From: Sipunculus nudus
Lineage: Eukaryota; Annelida; Sipuncula; Golfingiida; Sipunculidae
Length of the DNA: 64,000 nucleotides
Assembly (NCBI GenBank): GCA_026874595.1
Contig: CM049307.1
Location: 35,138,862 to 35,202,861 of the forward strand
Direction of reading: 5' to 3'
Shown: positions 44,677 to 57,800 of the stretch, in pieces
How positions within the stretch are numbered: the first letter of the stretch is position 1
Layout of the letters: the number at the start of each line of letters is the position of its first letter
Position numbers and translations under genes: made by a program
Notes under the pieces: model-generated
The model's input: the letters and a program-made list of their open reading frames with translations, nothing else
Databases searched by the model: none
Told to the model about the DNA's origin: nothing

Positions 44677-47600
44677 AGTCCATCAGGACAAACAAAATGA
44701 ACCAAACATATACTCAGTAACATGTGCGAGGGCTCCCTGCCCAGAAGCTCATCGAAATCCCTGCCTACATTCCAATTGTGCCTGTGTGCCTTATGACAAA
44801 ATTCATGTGATGTACATTTTGACCAAATATGAACATAGCACTGCAGTTCTAATTTACTGTTATACTGTAAATAGATTGATTAAAGAAGCGAGAAAACAGT
44901 TGAGCAGTATGAGTCATAGAGATGACGTCTTCCTCACATGCTCCTTTGCCAGTGTACGTGCAAAGTTTTTATCTGCTGTCTACATATCTTAAGGAGAAAT
45001 AGCAAAAAATTTGAGTATGTGATAATTGTGTAAAGTGTGTTTAGATGCCATCTTTGAACTGCCACTTTAACATGTTTTTGAAAATTGTTTACCTTAATTA
45101 TACTGTAAATGTTGAAATAGAATCTCACATGGATAAATATTATATTGGATCTCATAATATTATAAAAAAAATATTGGATATTAATGATATCTTTTACATT
45201 CTGGTATATATGCACCAGTGCAGAATCTCATGGACAGGGTACTCTTTTGTAAGTGTTTGGGCCTTAAACACACATATTTGTATAGCAGTCTAGGTTATCA
45301 TAAACTGTTCGATTTTACTTATAAGCTTAAATTGTTTTACCTTAAATAGTTAATACAGTTTACATAATGAGGTTCTTCTACTTAACAATCTACTGACTGA
45401 TGAAATATATTTATCTACAGTTATTGTTTTGAAAAAAGGCAGCAACAAGGAATATGTATTTCATGAATATTTTTTATGGCTGCATTTCTTTGCACATTCC
45501 ACATTTGTAGATGTTAACTTAAAGTGACAATCACCTGCTTTTTTAAAACGAATTTATGTGATTTCTAGCTTCCCTTTGGTATTTGTTAATGATTTAAGGG
45601 TAATTTTAGTTGTGAAAAGTTATTTTAAGGCCATCCTAAAGGATATATGATCTTGTTTATCAACATGTTTGTAAACACAGCAAGATTGACAAATGGGAAA
45701 AACATGTAAGCTTTGGTGGTAGGTTACATATATGCGAAGGTAAAGGTCACTTGTTGCAAAATGCCATTTGCAAAGCTGTGGCTGATCTGACTTGGTGCCA
45801 GATGCCCATGTTGAATTTGTTTTGATTATTTTGGTGGGCCTCCATATATTATACACATGTTGACATAAACAAAACAAGCAGCTTGTGTGCAGTGATATCC
45901 ACGTTTGCTGGCCTATTTTTATAAGGGCTCTATAATAAGCTGTAAGGGATTGCCTTTAGTTTATACAGGTCAGATAGGTGATTGGACCCATTTAATGTTG
46001 TCAAGCCAAGAAAATATATTGATTATATTATTGTTCATTGTATATATTTTACATCATATAAAACCTCCATGACCAGGAAGTAGCACTTGAACAACTGCCA
46101 AAGAGTAATTTCACTATATATGTCACTGCATGTACCCTTGTTCAGTCTGTCAGACATGCCCAAACAATTCAGCTTTATATATAATAAAATGCACCAAGCA
46201 TTAATTGTCCATCATTTCTAGCTTGACCCAAGTTGAAAATACCTTGCCTTAGATAGGTTGTAAATATACATTGAATAGTGACTATGTGCTATGACAAGCA
46301 TTTGTATATACATGTACTGCATGTGCCAGGGATCTGGCCAAGTGTTAAATCTGAAGTTAAATTCAGTCTAGGCCAACAGATGGCAGCACAGTGTTGATTG
46401 AGAGGCACTGGGAGCTGGAGGTCATGGGAGACGTGCAAATCTTCTTGTCAGCTAAGCAGACAGCACATAAAAATGATGATTCAAAGATGCAAGCCAGGTG
46501 TGAAATGAACCAAGTGGTAGATTTAGATGATTGGGGAGGGGAGGGGAAGGGAGAGGGTCAAAGCAGTTGTAAAGGCCATGAACAAACAAGGGCTTTTTGA
46601 AACACAGACAGGTGACATAGAAGGAATTTTTTTTGGTATACAAAGCATTGATAATATGCATATGTAGTATCACTTGCACACTGCAGTGTTTTCATGTTTT
46701 GATATTAAATATTTTATATATATGAAGGTTACAAGATTCAATTCAGAACTGGTTAAATTGCCCTCCCCCCGGGTCCCCTCATTTACCATGCATATGTTTA
46801 AGGTATTTGCGTATACATTAACTTGTTTAAAAATTGTTTTTCATGCTTAGGGCATCAGACTAAACATACCATGTGTCCCACCTCCAGGTCAATGCTAACC
46901 TTTTTATAAGCTGTACAGTGTATCACCTGGCAGTGATCACAAACAACAGGTTCCAATTGATTTTTTTTGCTCTACAATTGTTTACTTCTGTGTGCTTAAT
47001 GTTTGTAGCATCAGCTGCATAGAGTTCCCATATGTGTGTCTTGTCTGAACTCTGTCAGTGTTTTATCAATATTTCAGTAATTCAGCTGCATCAGGTAACA
47101 TTACCCTAAGACTGCCAGTCTCCCAATTTATAACATTGACTTTACATGAAACTTGTTTGTACACTTTATAATTATACAGAATTAAGATAATTTCGATGCT
47201 AACTGAAATATTTTATAACTGCTGATATATATATATTACAGTATGTCTAATCAACTGTTTGTAGCTCATGACATAATCACATGTAGGTCCTTTATCACTG
47301 TGATTGTTTGATTTACTGTGATTGTGACTGATGAGACAGGGAAGTGGTTTAGTCAGTATTATTTATACTCTGGTTGGCAGATAATTTGTTTATTTCCCAA
47401 AGGTTCCTAGGGTTTACCACAGGAATGCAGGTCACTGGGTACAGGTGCAACAAACATATAAAACACTAGCACAGATTTTTGTATAAACGTGTGGCTCCAG
47501 CTGATTGCTCCGGCTGTTTATGTCTCACAACATGCTGCAAGCAAATTTCAGCAGATCTGTTAATTTCAGAGGCTGCTAGACTCAGGCTCTGATTGCCTGC

Positions 47601-48041
47601 CAGTACTCATATTTAGTTACCCAGTGCTGGCCCAGCTCTGCCAGGCAGTGGTTCATCATTCTCATGTGGCTGGTTTATCATGAAAACTTATGATCAGCTA
47701 CATGCATATATTATTACCTCATCAACAGAGTGAGACAGACATATTTCATCCATGTTTGTCAGTCTGTGTTTGTTTGACTGTTGATAAAATACTTGTATAT
47801 CAGAAAGTTGTGGCTGTATTTCCATGTGTGCTGAGAAATGCACCATGGAGCAAGAACCCTGGTTCAAATTAAAATTTTTAATATCCAGTTTTTGAGGGGA
47901 TGAACGGTCATTCTTCCTGTACATCTGTATTGAGGTTGTGCCAGACCACTGGTGGAATATTTTTGTATTAATAAGAATATTAAAGAATCCTGATCATAAT
48001 TTTCAAATCAAAGAAAAAGAAAAACATTCTTTTTGGTCACA
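44677..48041. other. 3' flank of myosin; no gene seen
   Basis: Contains the probable 3' UTR. An AATAAA at 46183-46188 is one of several candidate polyadenylation signals; none can be chosen. The region also holds the second TTAA-flanked MITE and low-complexity AT stretches. Confidence 0.4.
45519..45995. mobile_element. TTAA-flanked MITE, copy 2 (inverted relative to copy 1)
   Basis: Ends TTAAAGTGACAATCACCT and, in inverse, TTAAATGGGTCCAATCACCT. The interior is the reverse complement of 37123-37587, with many substitutions and small indels. 477 bases. Confidence 0.6.
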
Positions 48042-48150
48042 TTTTTAGCTCAGCTGACTATAAGTCATCTGAGCTATAGTCATGGTCCATTGTCCGTCGT
48101 CCGTCCGTCTGTCTGTCCGTCCGTCTGTCTGTCCGTCTGGATGTCCGTCC
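48042..48150 (+). repeat. hairpin-ended repeat terminus with GTCC/GTCT runs
   Basis: An imperfect hairpin at 48046-48076 (TAGCTCAGCTGACT, loop ATA, AGTCATCTGAGCTA; one mismatch) is followed by GTCCGTCCGTCTGTCTGTCC-type runs. The same hairpin and run occur inverted at 52200-52298. Confidence 0.75.
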
Positions 48151-48207
48151 GTAAGACTGGCACGTTTCGACACCGTTGGACCTACGAATCTGAATTTCGG
48201 CATACAG

Positions 48208-49420
48208 TTAGATGTCCCCATAATCTCCTACCATGCCAAAAATTGGGTCAATAGGACTTAGTTCCTTTGAGATATTAAGGAAAAACCTCAATTTTTTATT
48301 AGAAATTTATTTTCACACTTCAGGACTGCCTAATATCAAAACCACTCATCTGGTTTTCTTCATATTTACCATAAATATTCCTCTATATAGTTCCTATGTA
48401 CATGCCAGATATTAAGTCAGTATTATATAATTTGAAAAAGTTATGGGCCCAAACATAATGGACTTTGTAAAAAAATCAGGAAGATATTTGGTCACTTAAG
48501 ACCAAAAGTGTTAAAGGTAGGGACTTTTTTCCAGTAATACAACTTTAATTAATCAAAATTTAATTGTATACATAAAAATTAGATCAAAATTTGTTAAATT
48601 TTTTTAAATATTGGCAAAAATATAAAATTGGTACCTTAAATTTTGCCCAACTTTGGCCATGGCACGTTTTTTTCCTGTAAGTACTGTGGATTTAATTTTC
48701 ATACCACATTTACATAAGGTTTTAATCTGTTAAAATCTGAAACTTGAAAATGAAAGCTGCAAAATTAGGCTAGTTATTGAATTTTTTTGGAGGCTCTTGT
48801 TGTATTCCCTTACATTGTCAAGCAGTCCACTTTGATGACTGTAGGTCATTCAGTGCACATCTCTATGCTCCCCAGGCTGTTGACATAATTTTAGATGTCC
48901 CCAAAATCTCCTACCACACCGAAAATTGGGTCATTAGGACCTTGTTCCTTCGAGATATTAAGGAAAAAAACTCTGTTTTCCATAAAAAAAGCCATTGTTA
49001 CACTTCAAGGTTGCCTAATAAAAACCACTGATCTGTTTTTGATCGTATTTAGTATTCACATTCTTTCATACATTTTCTATGAACATACCAAAAATTAGGT
49101 CAGTATTGGGTATTATTTTGAAGTTATGGGCCAAAACATAATGCTATTTTTAAAAAAATCAGGAAATATATTTACTCACCTAACATGAGAATTTCTGAAC
49201 CTAGAGACTTTTTTTCAGGAATATAATTTTATTCAATCAAGATTCAATTGATTACCCAAAATTAGATCTGAATTTTGCAAATTTTTCAAGTTATTAGCAT
49301 AAATAAAAAATCAATAATTTAAATTTGGTCCAACTTTGGCACTGTTGATTTAATTTTCCCAGCATATATGCATAAGGATTTAATCTTTTAAAATCTGAAC
49401 TTTCAAAAGAAATTGATTGG
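48208..49420 (+). repeat. two tandem units of about 683 bases
   Basis: TTAGATGTCCCCATAATCTC at 48208 recurs with one change at 48891, and both continue through TTGGGTCA-TAGGAC, TTCCTT-GAGATATTAAGG and later GCCCAACTTTGGC-type phrases. No coding frame. Confidence 0.7.
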
Positions 49421-50224
49421 AATGAATAGCTTTTATTCATGTTTTCATACACCATGTCAAGTGTTGTTTACATCTGGCCCACCTAGTAGTACAGCCTTCA
49501 CTTGCATTATGTAACCCACCCCAGGCAGCTTACCTTGGCCCAGCTTGGCAACTACTAGCAGGGATTCCCCTCTGCCCTGCACTCATCCCCCCCAGCTGGT
49601 GCATAAACTAGATGAATGTTATAATTTTTCTGTATTTTATTTTATTCTTGGACATGCTACATTTTAGATTTTGTATTGTACCACCAGGGTTACAATGATT
49701 AAAGTGTACATTTAATTGTGTCCACAAAGTGGTGTATTGCTGTGAAAGTGTGGATGTTCATGAGATAAGTAATTCCTTACTTCAGAAGAGTAAAAACTTC
49801 ACCAGGTGTGAAATTGACTATTAATTCCAGTAATTAATTAAAACTGGGATAGTAATTAGCACAATGATATTGTTTGTCCCTCATTCAACCAACAGTGTGT
49901 ATACTTTATTTGAAAAGATGTTTTATTTTATCAAATTTACTTTTATTTTATTTTGGTGAATAAAATTAAGCATGTCCTGAAAACTCCAATGTGCAAAATT
50001 TTTTAATAGTGATTGAAGGAATATTTTTGTAGATGCCATGTTGTGGCATTATTTTCTTTCAAAATCAGTTTAAACATTTATGATTTAAAAATAATAAAAT
50101 ATATGTGTATGCATAATATGACCCAATGTTTTTTACTCTGTATATATAATGATTGCAACTTTTGCAACAATTCTAATATTTTAACTTATATTTTCAGGTT
50201 TTTTAATTAAAACTAAATTGCGAA

Positions 50225-50740
50225 GGGGATATAGTAACGCCTCCTTTCATGTGTCCGTCATGCTGTCCATCTGTCTGTCCCGAATTGGCTTGTGGATAGA
50301 TTTATAGCCAAACCATCTAACTAAAACTTTTCATCTTGCAAATAAGGCTCACCTACCCATAAATGAAGAACCCTATGGATTTTTAGGTCACAGGAGCAAA
50401 GGTCAAGGCCACAGGGCCAACTGCTTGAAAAAGTTTGTGGACCCATTTAAAGCCAATCCATTTGACCAAAACCTTTTATCTTGCACATATGGCCCATCCA
50501 CCCATTGATGAAGACACCTTTAAAATTTGAGGTCATGGGGTCAAAGGTCACTGCCACAGTGCCCACTTCTTGAAAAAGCTTGTGGACCCGTTTAAAGCCA
50601 AACTGTTTCACCAAAACCTTTCATCTTCCACATATGGCACACCCGCCGATGGATGAAGAACCTATTGATTTTCAGGCCATGGGGTCTAAAGTCACGCCCA
50701 CAAGGCCCACTTCTTGTACAAGTGACCAATGGGTCATGAT
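50225..50740 (+). repeat. 145-bp tandem repeat, interrupted
   Basis: GTGGACCC-type marks at 50292, 50437 and 50582 give a constant 145-base period. Units contain AAAACCTTTCATCTTGCA and GGTCAAAGGTCA. One more unit resumes at about 52297 after intervening DNA, indicating an insertion. Confidence 0.75.
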
Positions 50741-52298
50741 GCTCAGCTGACTGGGAAGAGATTCGCAAAAGGAAATTTTATCATCTGAATGGTAGTATAT
50801 ACCCATTCAACTGAAGCATTAAACAGATTAACCAACAGGCCAAGATTGTGTCTGCATTTATATATATTTCAAAAATAGAGAAAAAATGTGTAAACTTAAA
50901 AAAAATACAGGTGGCTCCACCAGTCTGCAGAAACTAATAAAAACACTTAATGGTCAATATACATGCAAAGAATCATGGTGATCTCTTCATTAGTTGTTCA
51001 GATACTTCAGCTTTTGAATCAAATTTTCCATTATTCTGAGGGATACTTAGGAGTACTATAGCTTGAAGGATATGGGGAAACAGAGACCTAATTTCAGGTT
51101 TCCACAGACACTTTTCATTGGCCTTCTTGCATGACAAGAATGAAGATTCTAGGTCCAGTTGTTACTATTTGTACCCTGTTGAAAGATAACCACATCTTAA
51201 AAGGTCTCAAAAATGGAGAAAAAAATTTGTAAAAATTTAAAAAAAATTAAGGTGGCGCACCCAGTCCTCAGAAACTGATGGAACACCCCATGATCAATAT
51301 GTATGCCAAAAATCATGACCATCAGTGTTGTAGTTATTGAGATACTGCAGTTTTTGTATCAAGTTTTTCATTATTCTGGGGGGTATTTTGGACCTATACA
51401 GCTTAAAGGATTTGGGAAACAGAGAGCTAATTTCAGGTTTCAACGGAGACTTTTCATGGGTCTCCCTGTGTGTCAAGAATGAAGATTCTAGGTCCAGTTG
51501 TTATGATTTGTGCCCTGTTAATAGATGTTCATATCTTTAAAGGTTTCAAAAATAGAGAAAAAATTCATAAAAAACCCTGAACAAATACAGGTGGTGCCAC
51601 CAGTCTGCAGAAACTGATGAAACATCTAATGATCAATATGTATGCCAAAAATCATGACCATCAGTGATGTAGTTAATGAGATATTGAAGTTTTTGTATGA
51701 AATTTTTTCCTATTCTGGGGGGTACTTTGGGGCTCCATAGCTCGAAGGATATGGGTAACAGAGACCTAATTTCTGGTTTCCATGGAGACTTTTCATAGGT
51801 CTCTCAGTGTGTAAAGAATGAAGATTCTAGGTCCAGACTTTACGATTTGTGCCTTGTAAACAGATGTTCACATTTTTAAAGTTCTCAAAAAAAGAGAAAA
51901 AAATTCATAAAAAATAAAAAAATACAGGTGGCGCCACCAGTCTGCAGGAACTGATGGAACATCTCATGATTAATATGTATGCCAAAAATCATGACCATCA
52001 GTGATGTAGTTAATGAGATATTGAAGTTTTTGAATGAAATTTTTTACTATTCTGGGGGTACTTTGGGGGCCCCATAGCTCGAAGGATATGGGTAACAGAG
52101 ATCTCATTTCTGGTTTCCAAGGAGATTGTTCATGGATCTCTCAGACTGTCAAATTACAAGTTTCTAGGTCCAGCGGTTATGATTTGTGCCAGGTTGACGG
52201 ACGGAGGGACAGACAGACAGACGGACAGACAGACAGAGGACGACAAACAAAGGGGGATCGCTATAGCTCAGATGACTTACAGTCAGCTGAGCTAAAAA
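50741..52298. mobile_element. insertion splitting the 145-bp array, containing four 340-bp units
   Basis: The array stops near 50717 and resumes at 52295. Between them are four units of 341, 339 and 337 bases (GGTGGC marks at 50910, 51251, 51590 and 51927), each with CAGTCTGCAGAAACTGATG, AGATTCTAGGTCCAG and TTATGATTTGTGCC. The right end is a GACAGACAGAC run plus the hairpin at 52264-52294. GCTCAGCTGACT at 50741 may be the decayed left terminus. Confidence 0.55.
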
Positions 52299-52430
52299 GC
52301 TTGTAGACCCATTTAAACCCAAACTATTTGATCAAAACCTTTCTTCTTGCAAATATGGCTCGCTTACCTATGGATGAAGCTCCCCCATTTAGTTTGAAGT
52401 CACAGGAGCAAAGGTAAAGGCCAGTGAGCT
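52297..52430 (+). repeat. resumed 145-bp repeat unit
   Basis: AAAGCTTGTAGACCCATTTA then ATCAAAACCTTTCTTCTTGC, collinear with the array at 50225-50717. Confidence 0.7.
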
Positions 52431-54796
52431 GCCCTCCTCATTTTCACACTGTGAAATGCACCTATTCTAATGATGCCCCGTGCGAGGGGATGCTCTGCTT
52501 TGCGGTGCCCTTGTTTAGTTTAGTTGATGAAATGCCAAATTATGTTGTTTCATTGTTACATTTAAGACTCCTTTCAAGCTGGTCTAGTGGGTCTACTGCT
52601 ATGCATGTTCTTCGGTCAGCATGTACTTGCTGAGATGTGCTTTAAAAATCTTTCATGTTGCAGTAGAATTTTTATAATACTTCTGTAACATAAATTTGAA
52701 TCTATAAGGGATATTCACAAAATAATTATATGTAGGTAGTTATATTTCTTTTCTTTATATCATATAGTTATTTCACTTTGTATGGTTTATAAGGAAACTA
52801 TTGTTACTTCAAAGTTTGACAGCACCTTTACAAAACTTATCTGCATCTTTTGTATTCACTGTTTCATTATTGATCGAATTCCATTAGTTCCTTCATCATG
52901 TGGTCACCCGTGTTAGTTATTATCACAACATGTTGTTGTTAGAGCTGTCTACTTTTTGTAATTGAAAGGGTCAGTTTTTATGAGAGCTGTCTACTTTTTG
53001 TAATTGAAAGGGTCAGATTTTATGATACCACTTGATTATGAACATTCAGCTGTTGTTTGAAATGCTCCATTTTTCAATTTTTCATTAAAAATGCTGTAGC
53101 AAATGTCTTATTAATTTTTGTCATGCTCACAGTGAATACAAGTTCAGACTAAGACAAACATTTGCATCATAGTGTGCATGCACTTAAAAAGAGGTTTTTA
53201 ATTTTTTTTCACTATTGACATTTTGCCAGAATATTAGATGTAAAAATTGCTTCCTCCCATCCTTGTCACTGTTTGCTTTCCAGATGACATATTTTTATAA
53301 ATGCTATTAAAAGAATACTGGACATAATAATAAGAAACATTACATCATATTCTGAATTAGGAATTTTATTTTTCATTATCAGTTGACTGAAGAGCAGTAA
53401 AATATGGTTATAGGAAGAAATTCTTAGCTATAAATAATTATGTGTACAGATGGCATTTATACATTTAGATGTTTTGACAATCGGGCCTCAAAGTGTCAAG
53501 CTTCATCGTTTATCATTAAATTAAATGGAGAAATTCAGCATTAGTATCATGTATGTGGCCAGTCAATTATGATAGAATAAGATACATGAAGGACCCATGG
53601 TTCGAACAATTTTTGCTTCACTGACTTCATCGCCGTACACAGTCTGCATTGTTATTCCCTTTCAAGGAAAAAACTTCATTGTGTCTCCTTGCTCTAGCGG
53701 AATTGGCACCTGTTAAATTTTCTTCCATGTGTGATCACAACGTCACCAACTATATTGCACACTTGAAGACATGGCACTAGTTTCTATGTGCCTCCCTACT
53801 TCATTATGCCTCCTTAATCTAGATGGTGGGGACGGACACCTTTTTTATTGATCCTCCTTGCTCCAGACAAGGATGGGGAGAGGGACACCCATTCAATTGT
53901 GTCATTCCATCTCCTTGGTAGGGACAAGGATACCCACTCTGCAATACCTCCTTGCATTAGAGGACATGACACCCTTGTTCTATAACAAGGACTCCCATTC
54001 CACTGTGCTGCCTTGCTCTGGAGGGTAAAACAGGGATACACCCCATTATATTGGACTTTGTTCTTGAGAATGGAGACCAAGACATGCATTCTGTTGGGTG
54101 TTCTTGCATCAGAAGAAATGTCATTGGTGGACATGGCATCAGTTAAAAATGTGCCTCTCTGGTCTATATAACAGGAACACACTATTTTACTGGGCAGGTT
54201 TTGCTGAATGGTTGCAGCACTGTCATTTACACACAAATTCAGTCAGAAAACCACCACATCAAAAACTCCTCCAACAGCAGTCACCAGCATGTGCAAAATG
54301 CAAACCCAGATCAATGGTCAACAATGGTATAAAAGGAACAGAAGTAGTTCAGAGCAAATATACTTTTATTGTTAAAACTGTGTGAGTTTCAGTTTCATAA
54401 AGTTGTACATCTCATAAATCCTAGTTAAAACCTGGACTGACACAATGAAAATAGTAAAACAACGTCAACCTTTATCTTTTGACGATGACTGTCATTCCCC
54501 GAGTTGTTTCTGATAAGTGTGTGTGATGGTTTAGGCGCTTTTATTGTTGATCCTTGTGTAACATGTTATACCCTGGTATCCATAAGGCAACCGTGTGAAT
54601 GTTGGGGTTAACAAGCATTTGAAACTCAAATCAGGTTGAAATACACTAAAATCACAAAAGCCTATAAATGTTAATGATGAAATCTTGCATGGACCTATGA
54701 AAATTTTCCGCCTCCTATTTCTGCACAATCAATCTTTTGTGGCATCTCTTGATATCAGCTGGGCATTCACCTAAAGCATTCTTGCTACTGTCCACT
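52431..54796. other. no gene seen; degenerate minisatellite inside
   Basis: AT-rich DNA. Around 53640-54080 the phrases CCTCCTTGCTCTAG and GACA-GGACACCCATTC recur irregularly, giving an apparent 140-codon minus-strand frame with repeated EWVSLS words that is best read as repeat-derived. A direct duplication of about 51 bases (AGAGCTGTCTACTTTTTGTA) is at about 52941-53020. Confidence 0.5.
54540..54550 (-). terminator. candidate polyadenylation signal for the NDUFA4-like gene
   Basis: AATAAA on the minus strand (TTTATT near 54540-54546), about 250 bases past the stop. An alternative AATAAA overlaps the stop codon itself at 54796-54801. Confidence 0.3.
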
Positions 54797-54877
54797 TTAT
54801 TCATTCCTCATGGCACTGATCTCACGACGCAGTTTCTCCACCTCTGGGTAAATGGTTGGCTCCTTTATGCGCATAAA
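54797..54877 (-). CDS. NDUFA4-like exon 4 (C-terminus)
   Basis: Acceptor TTTTGTAG. Reads FMRIKEPTIYPEVEKLRREI and ends SAMRNE-stop. The stop TAA is part of an AATAAA hexamer. Confidence 0.7.
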   Translation of the reverse strand, partial: FMRIKEPTIYPEVEKLRREISAMRNE

Positions 54878-57800
54878 CTACAAAATTACATATAGAAATA
54901 CTGTCAGGTTTTGTAAATATTTTCAATAAAATCATGTAATGTGCAAAGAGAAATTTCCATTTGACTGACACAAGAGTAAATATATTATATTATGGTACAA
55001 CAATAGCTTTAATTTTTCAAAGGCCTCATATTACCTGTTAACAGCTTAACTAATTCAAGATATTACAGTTCAAAATAGCTGGAACCAACAATAGTTTTAA
55101 TAATGGATTAGCTGCCAATAGGTAATAACCCTCCCCAAAAGACTGCATACTGGTAAAATGAAAAAAAAAAACTAGATCGACACGAATGCCCCCGCCTGGG
55201 GCAAATTAGAAACATTTGTTAAATTTTGTAAATTTTTTTAAGTTCAGGAGATGTCGTACGGTCAAAAGTAGGTCAACAAGGGCAAAATGCAAACTCGATT
55301 TGTAAAGGGTCATTATAAAGCAACACACCAAAAATCAAGCCATTATCTGCAGGCATTGTGAAAAAAGTCCATACATGTGCATTTTACATAAAAATTTCTG
55401 TCTTTCATGAAATTTTCTATGTTCAGGATCTGTCATATGGTCAAAAATAGGAGCCGTAAAATGGTCAAAAGTAGGTCAACTTGGAAGAACACGAACTCGA
55501 TCTGTAACTGGTCATTATCTGCCCACACACCAAAAATCAGGCCAATATCTGCAGGCATTACGAAAAAAAGTCCGTACATGTGTATTTGTCATGAAAATTT
55601 CTATTTTTTCATAAAATTTTCTAAGTTTAGGAGCCGTAAAACGGTTTAAAGTAGGTCAACTGCCACGAAATGCGAACTCAATCTGTAACTGGTCATTATC
55701 TGCCCACACACCAAAAATCAGGCCAATATCTGCAGGCATTGCGAAAAAAAGTCCGTACATGTATATTTGTCATGAAAATTTCTATTTTTTTCTTGATATT
55801 TTCTAAATTTAGGAGCTGTAAAACGGTCAAAAGTCGATTACCTGGGACAAAACCCAAACTTGATCTGTAACTGGTCTAAATCTGCCCACACACAAAATAT
55901 CAGGCCAATATCTGCAGGCACTGCGAAAAAAAGTCTGTACATGTGTATTTGTCATGAAAATTTCTATTTTTCATGAAATTTTCTAAGTTAAGGAGCCTTA
56001 AGACGGTTAAAAGTAAGTAAACTGCCACAAAACCTGAACTCGACTGTTACTGGTCATTATCTGCCCACACACCAAAAATCAGGCCAATATCTGCAGGCAT
56101 TACAAAAAAAAGTCCGTACATGTGTATTTGTCATGAAAATTTCTATTTTTTTTCATGAAATTTTCTAAGTTTAGGAGCCGTAAAACGGTCAAAAGTAGGT
56201 CAACTGCCACGAAACGCGAACTCCATCTGTAACTTGTCAGTATCTGCCCACACACCAAAAATCAGGCCAATATCTGCAGGCACTGCGAAAAAAAGTCTGT
56301 ACATGTGTATTTGTCATAAAAATTTCTATTTTTCATGAATTTTCTAAGTTTAGGAGCAGTAAAACGGTCAAAAGTATGTCAACTGCAAGGAAACGCGAAC
56401 TTGATCTGTAAATGGTCATTATCTGCCCACACACCAAAAATCAGGCCAATATCTGCAGGCATTGCGAAGAAAAGTCCGTACAACTGTTTGATTTCGGAAT
56501 GACGGAATGACGAAAGGACAGACATGGGTAAAACTATATGCCCCCGCCACAATGAAAAAAATATATATAATAAGAACTAAGCAGTCCCACTATACAGATG
56601 AAAAGTGAAATTTCAAGACAACAGTGTAAATGCAAAGCTATAACAACAGTATCACACAAAAAGACATAAAACACTTACTTTAACATTGTCATTCGGGCCA
56701 ACACTGCAGTGTCTGAAATTCATCTTTGCCCAAGAGCTTGGACTGAAGCTAAGAATGATGAAGAAAAACCATGTGAATAGCCTTTATCTTTTCCACTTTG
56801 TACATATTTATTAGATGATTTGTTTATACAATTTATATAGCAAATTTCAATTAATAACACACTTGTGTGACCAGAAAATTCACAAGAAGAAGAAGAAACA
56901 AAGAAAGAATCTGATGAAAACAATAATACAGGAAGCAGAAACAAAGAATCTGATGAAAACAATAATACATCTAACAAGTCATCTGAGGACATATGAGCTC
57001 GCCGGCATGGGGCATTCAGAAAATCCTTTACCTTTAACCACAAAATTATAATATAAACTTAACTTATTTTACATGAATTGTACAAACAGTTATTAAACTA
57101 ATCAAGGTACTCTCCACGGCTCAAATGATGGCATTCAGTAGTCTGTATATGAGGGATTCCTAACCCCCTATACTATACATATATGAAATAGGAAGGCTAT
57201 ATGGCGAGTAGTTGTTGAGTTAGGACTGACTGAAGATATTTTGCTTTATTGAGCAGCTACAGGTTGCTGTAGTCAGGACAAACTCTGTTGAGTTATAAAG
57301 AGTTATCCCTAAACTTTAATCTGAGCTGGCTTGGGTCTGTACAAAGTTTGTTTGTGAAGTGAAATTAAAACATAGGGGAAAGTTTTAATAGCTGTGCTGG
57401 GCATTGTCGCTGTGCTGTCTACTAAGTTTTATTGAAATATCTTCATCAGCAAATGGAGAAATGAGCCTTAAAATAATTTTGACTGGACTTGAACAAAAGG
57501 GGCCTATGACCTTGCCCTTCGATCCCTAAATCACAAGGGGGGGGGGGATTTCTTATCCCCTTTGCAATACATAACTGAAATATAAAAGCAATAAGGCAAG
57601 TGGTTGCTAAGTAATAAGGAGTAAACAAAAACTTTAACCTGCTGGGATGGGATCTGTACAAATTGTCTAATTACTGGCCCTAATTACTATGGTTAAAACT
57701 TTTTATAGCTGTGCTTGGTATTGTGACTGAACATTGAGTTTAACTGAAATGTCTTCATTAGCAATTGAGAAATGAGACTAACAATGAACTAACCTGATTT

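Noticed and set aside
53814-54236. 140-codon minus-strand open frame
   Set aside because: Covers a degenerate minisatellite (repeated EWVSLS words); no domain, no splice context.
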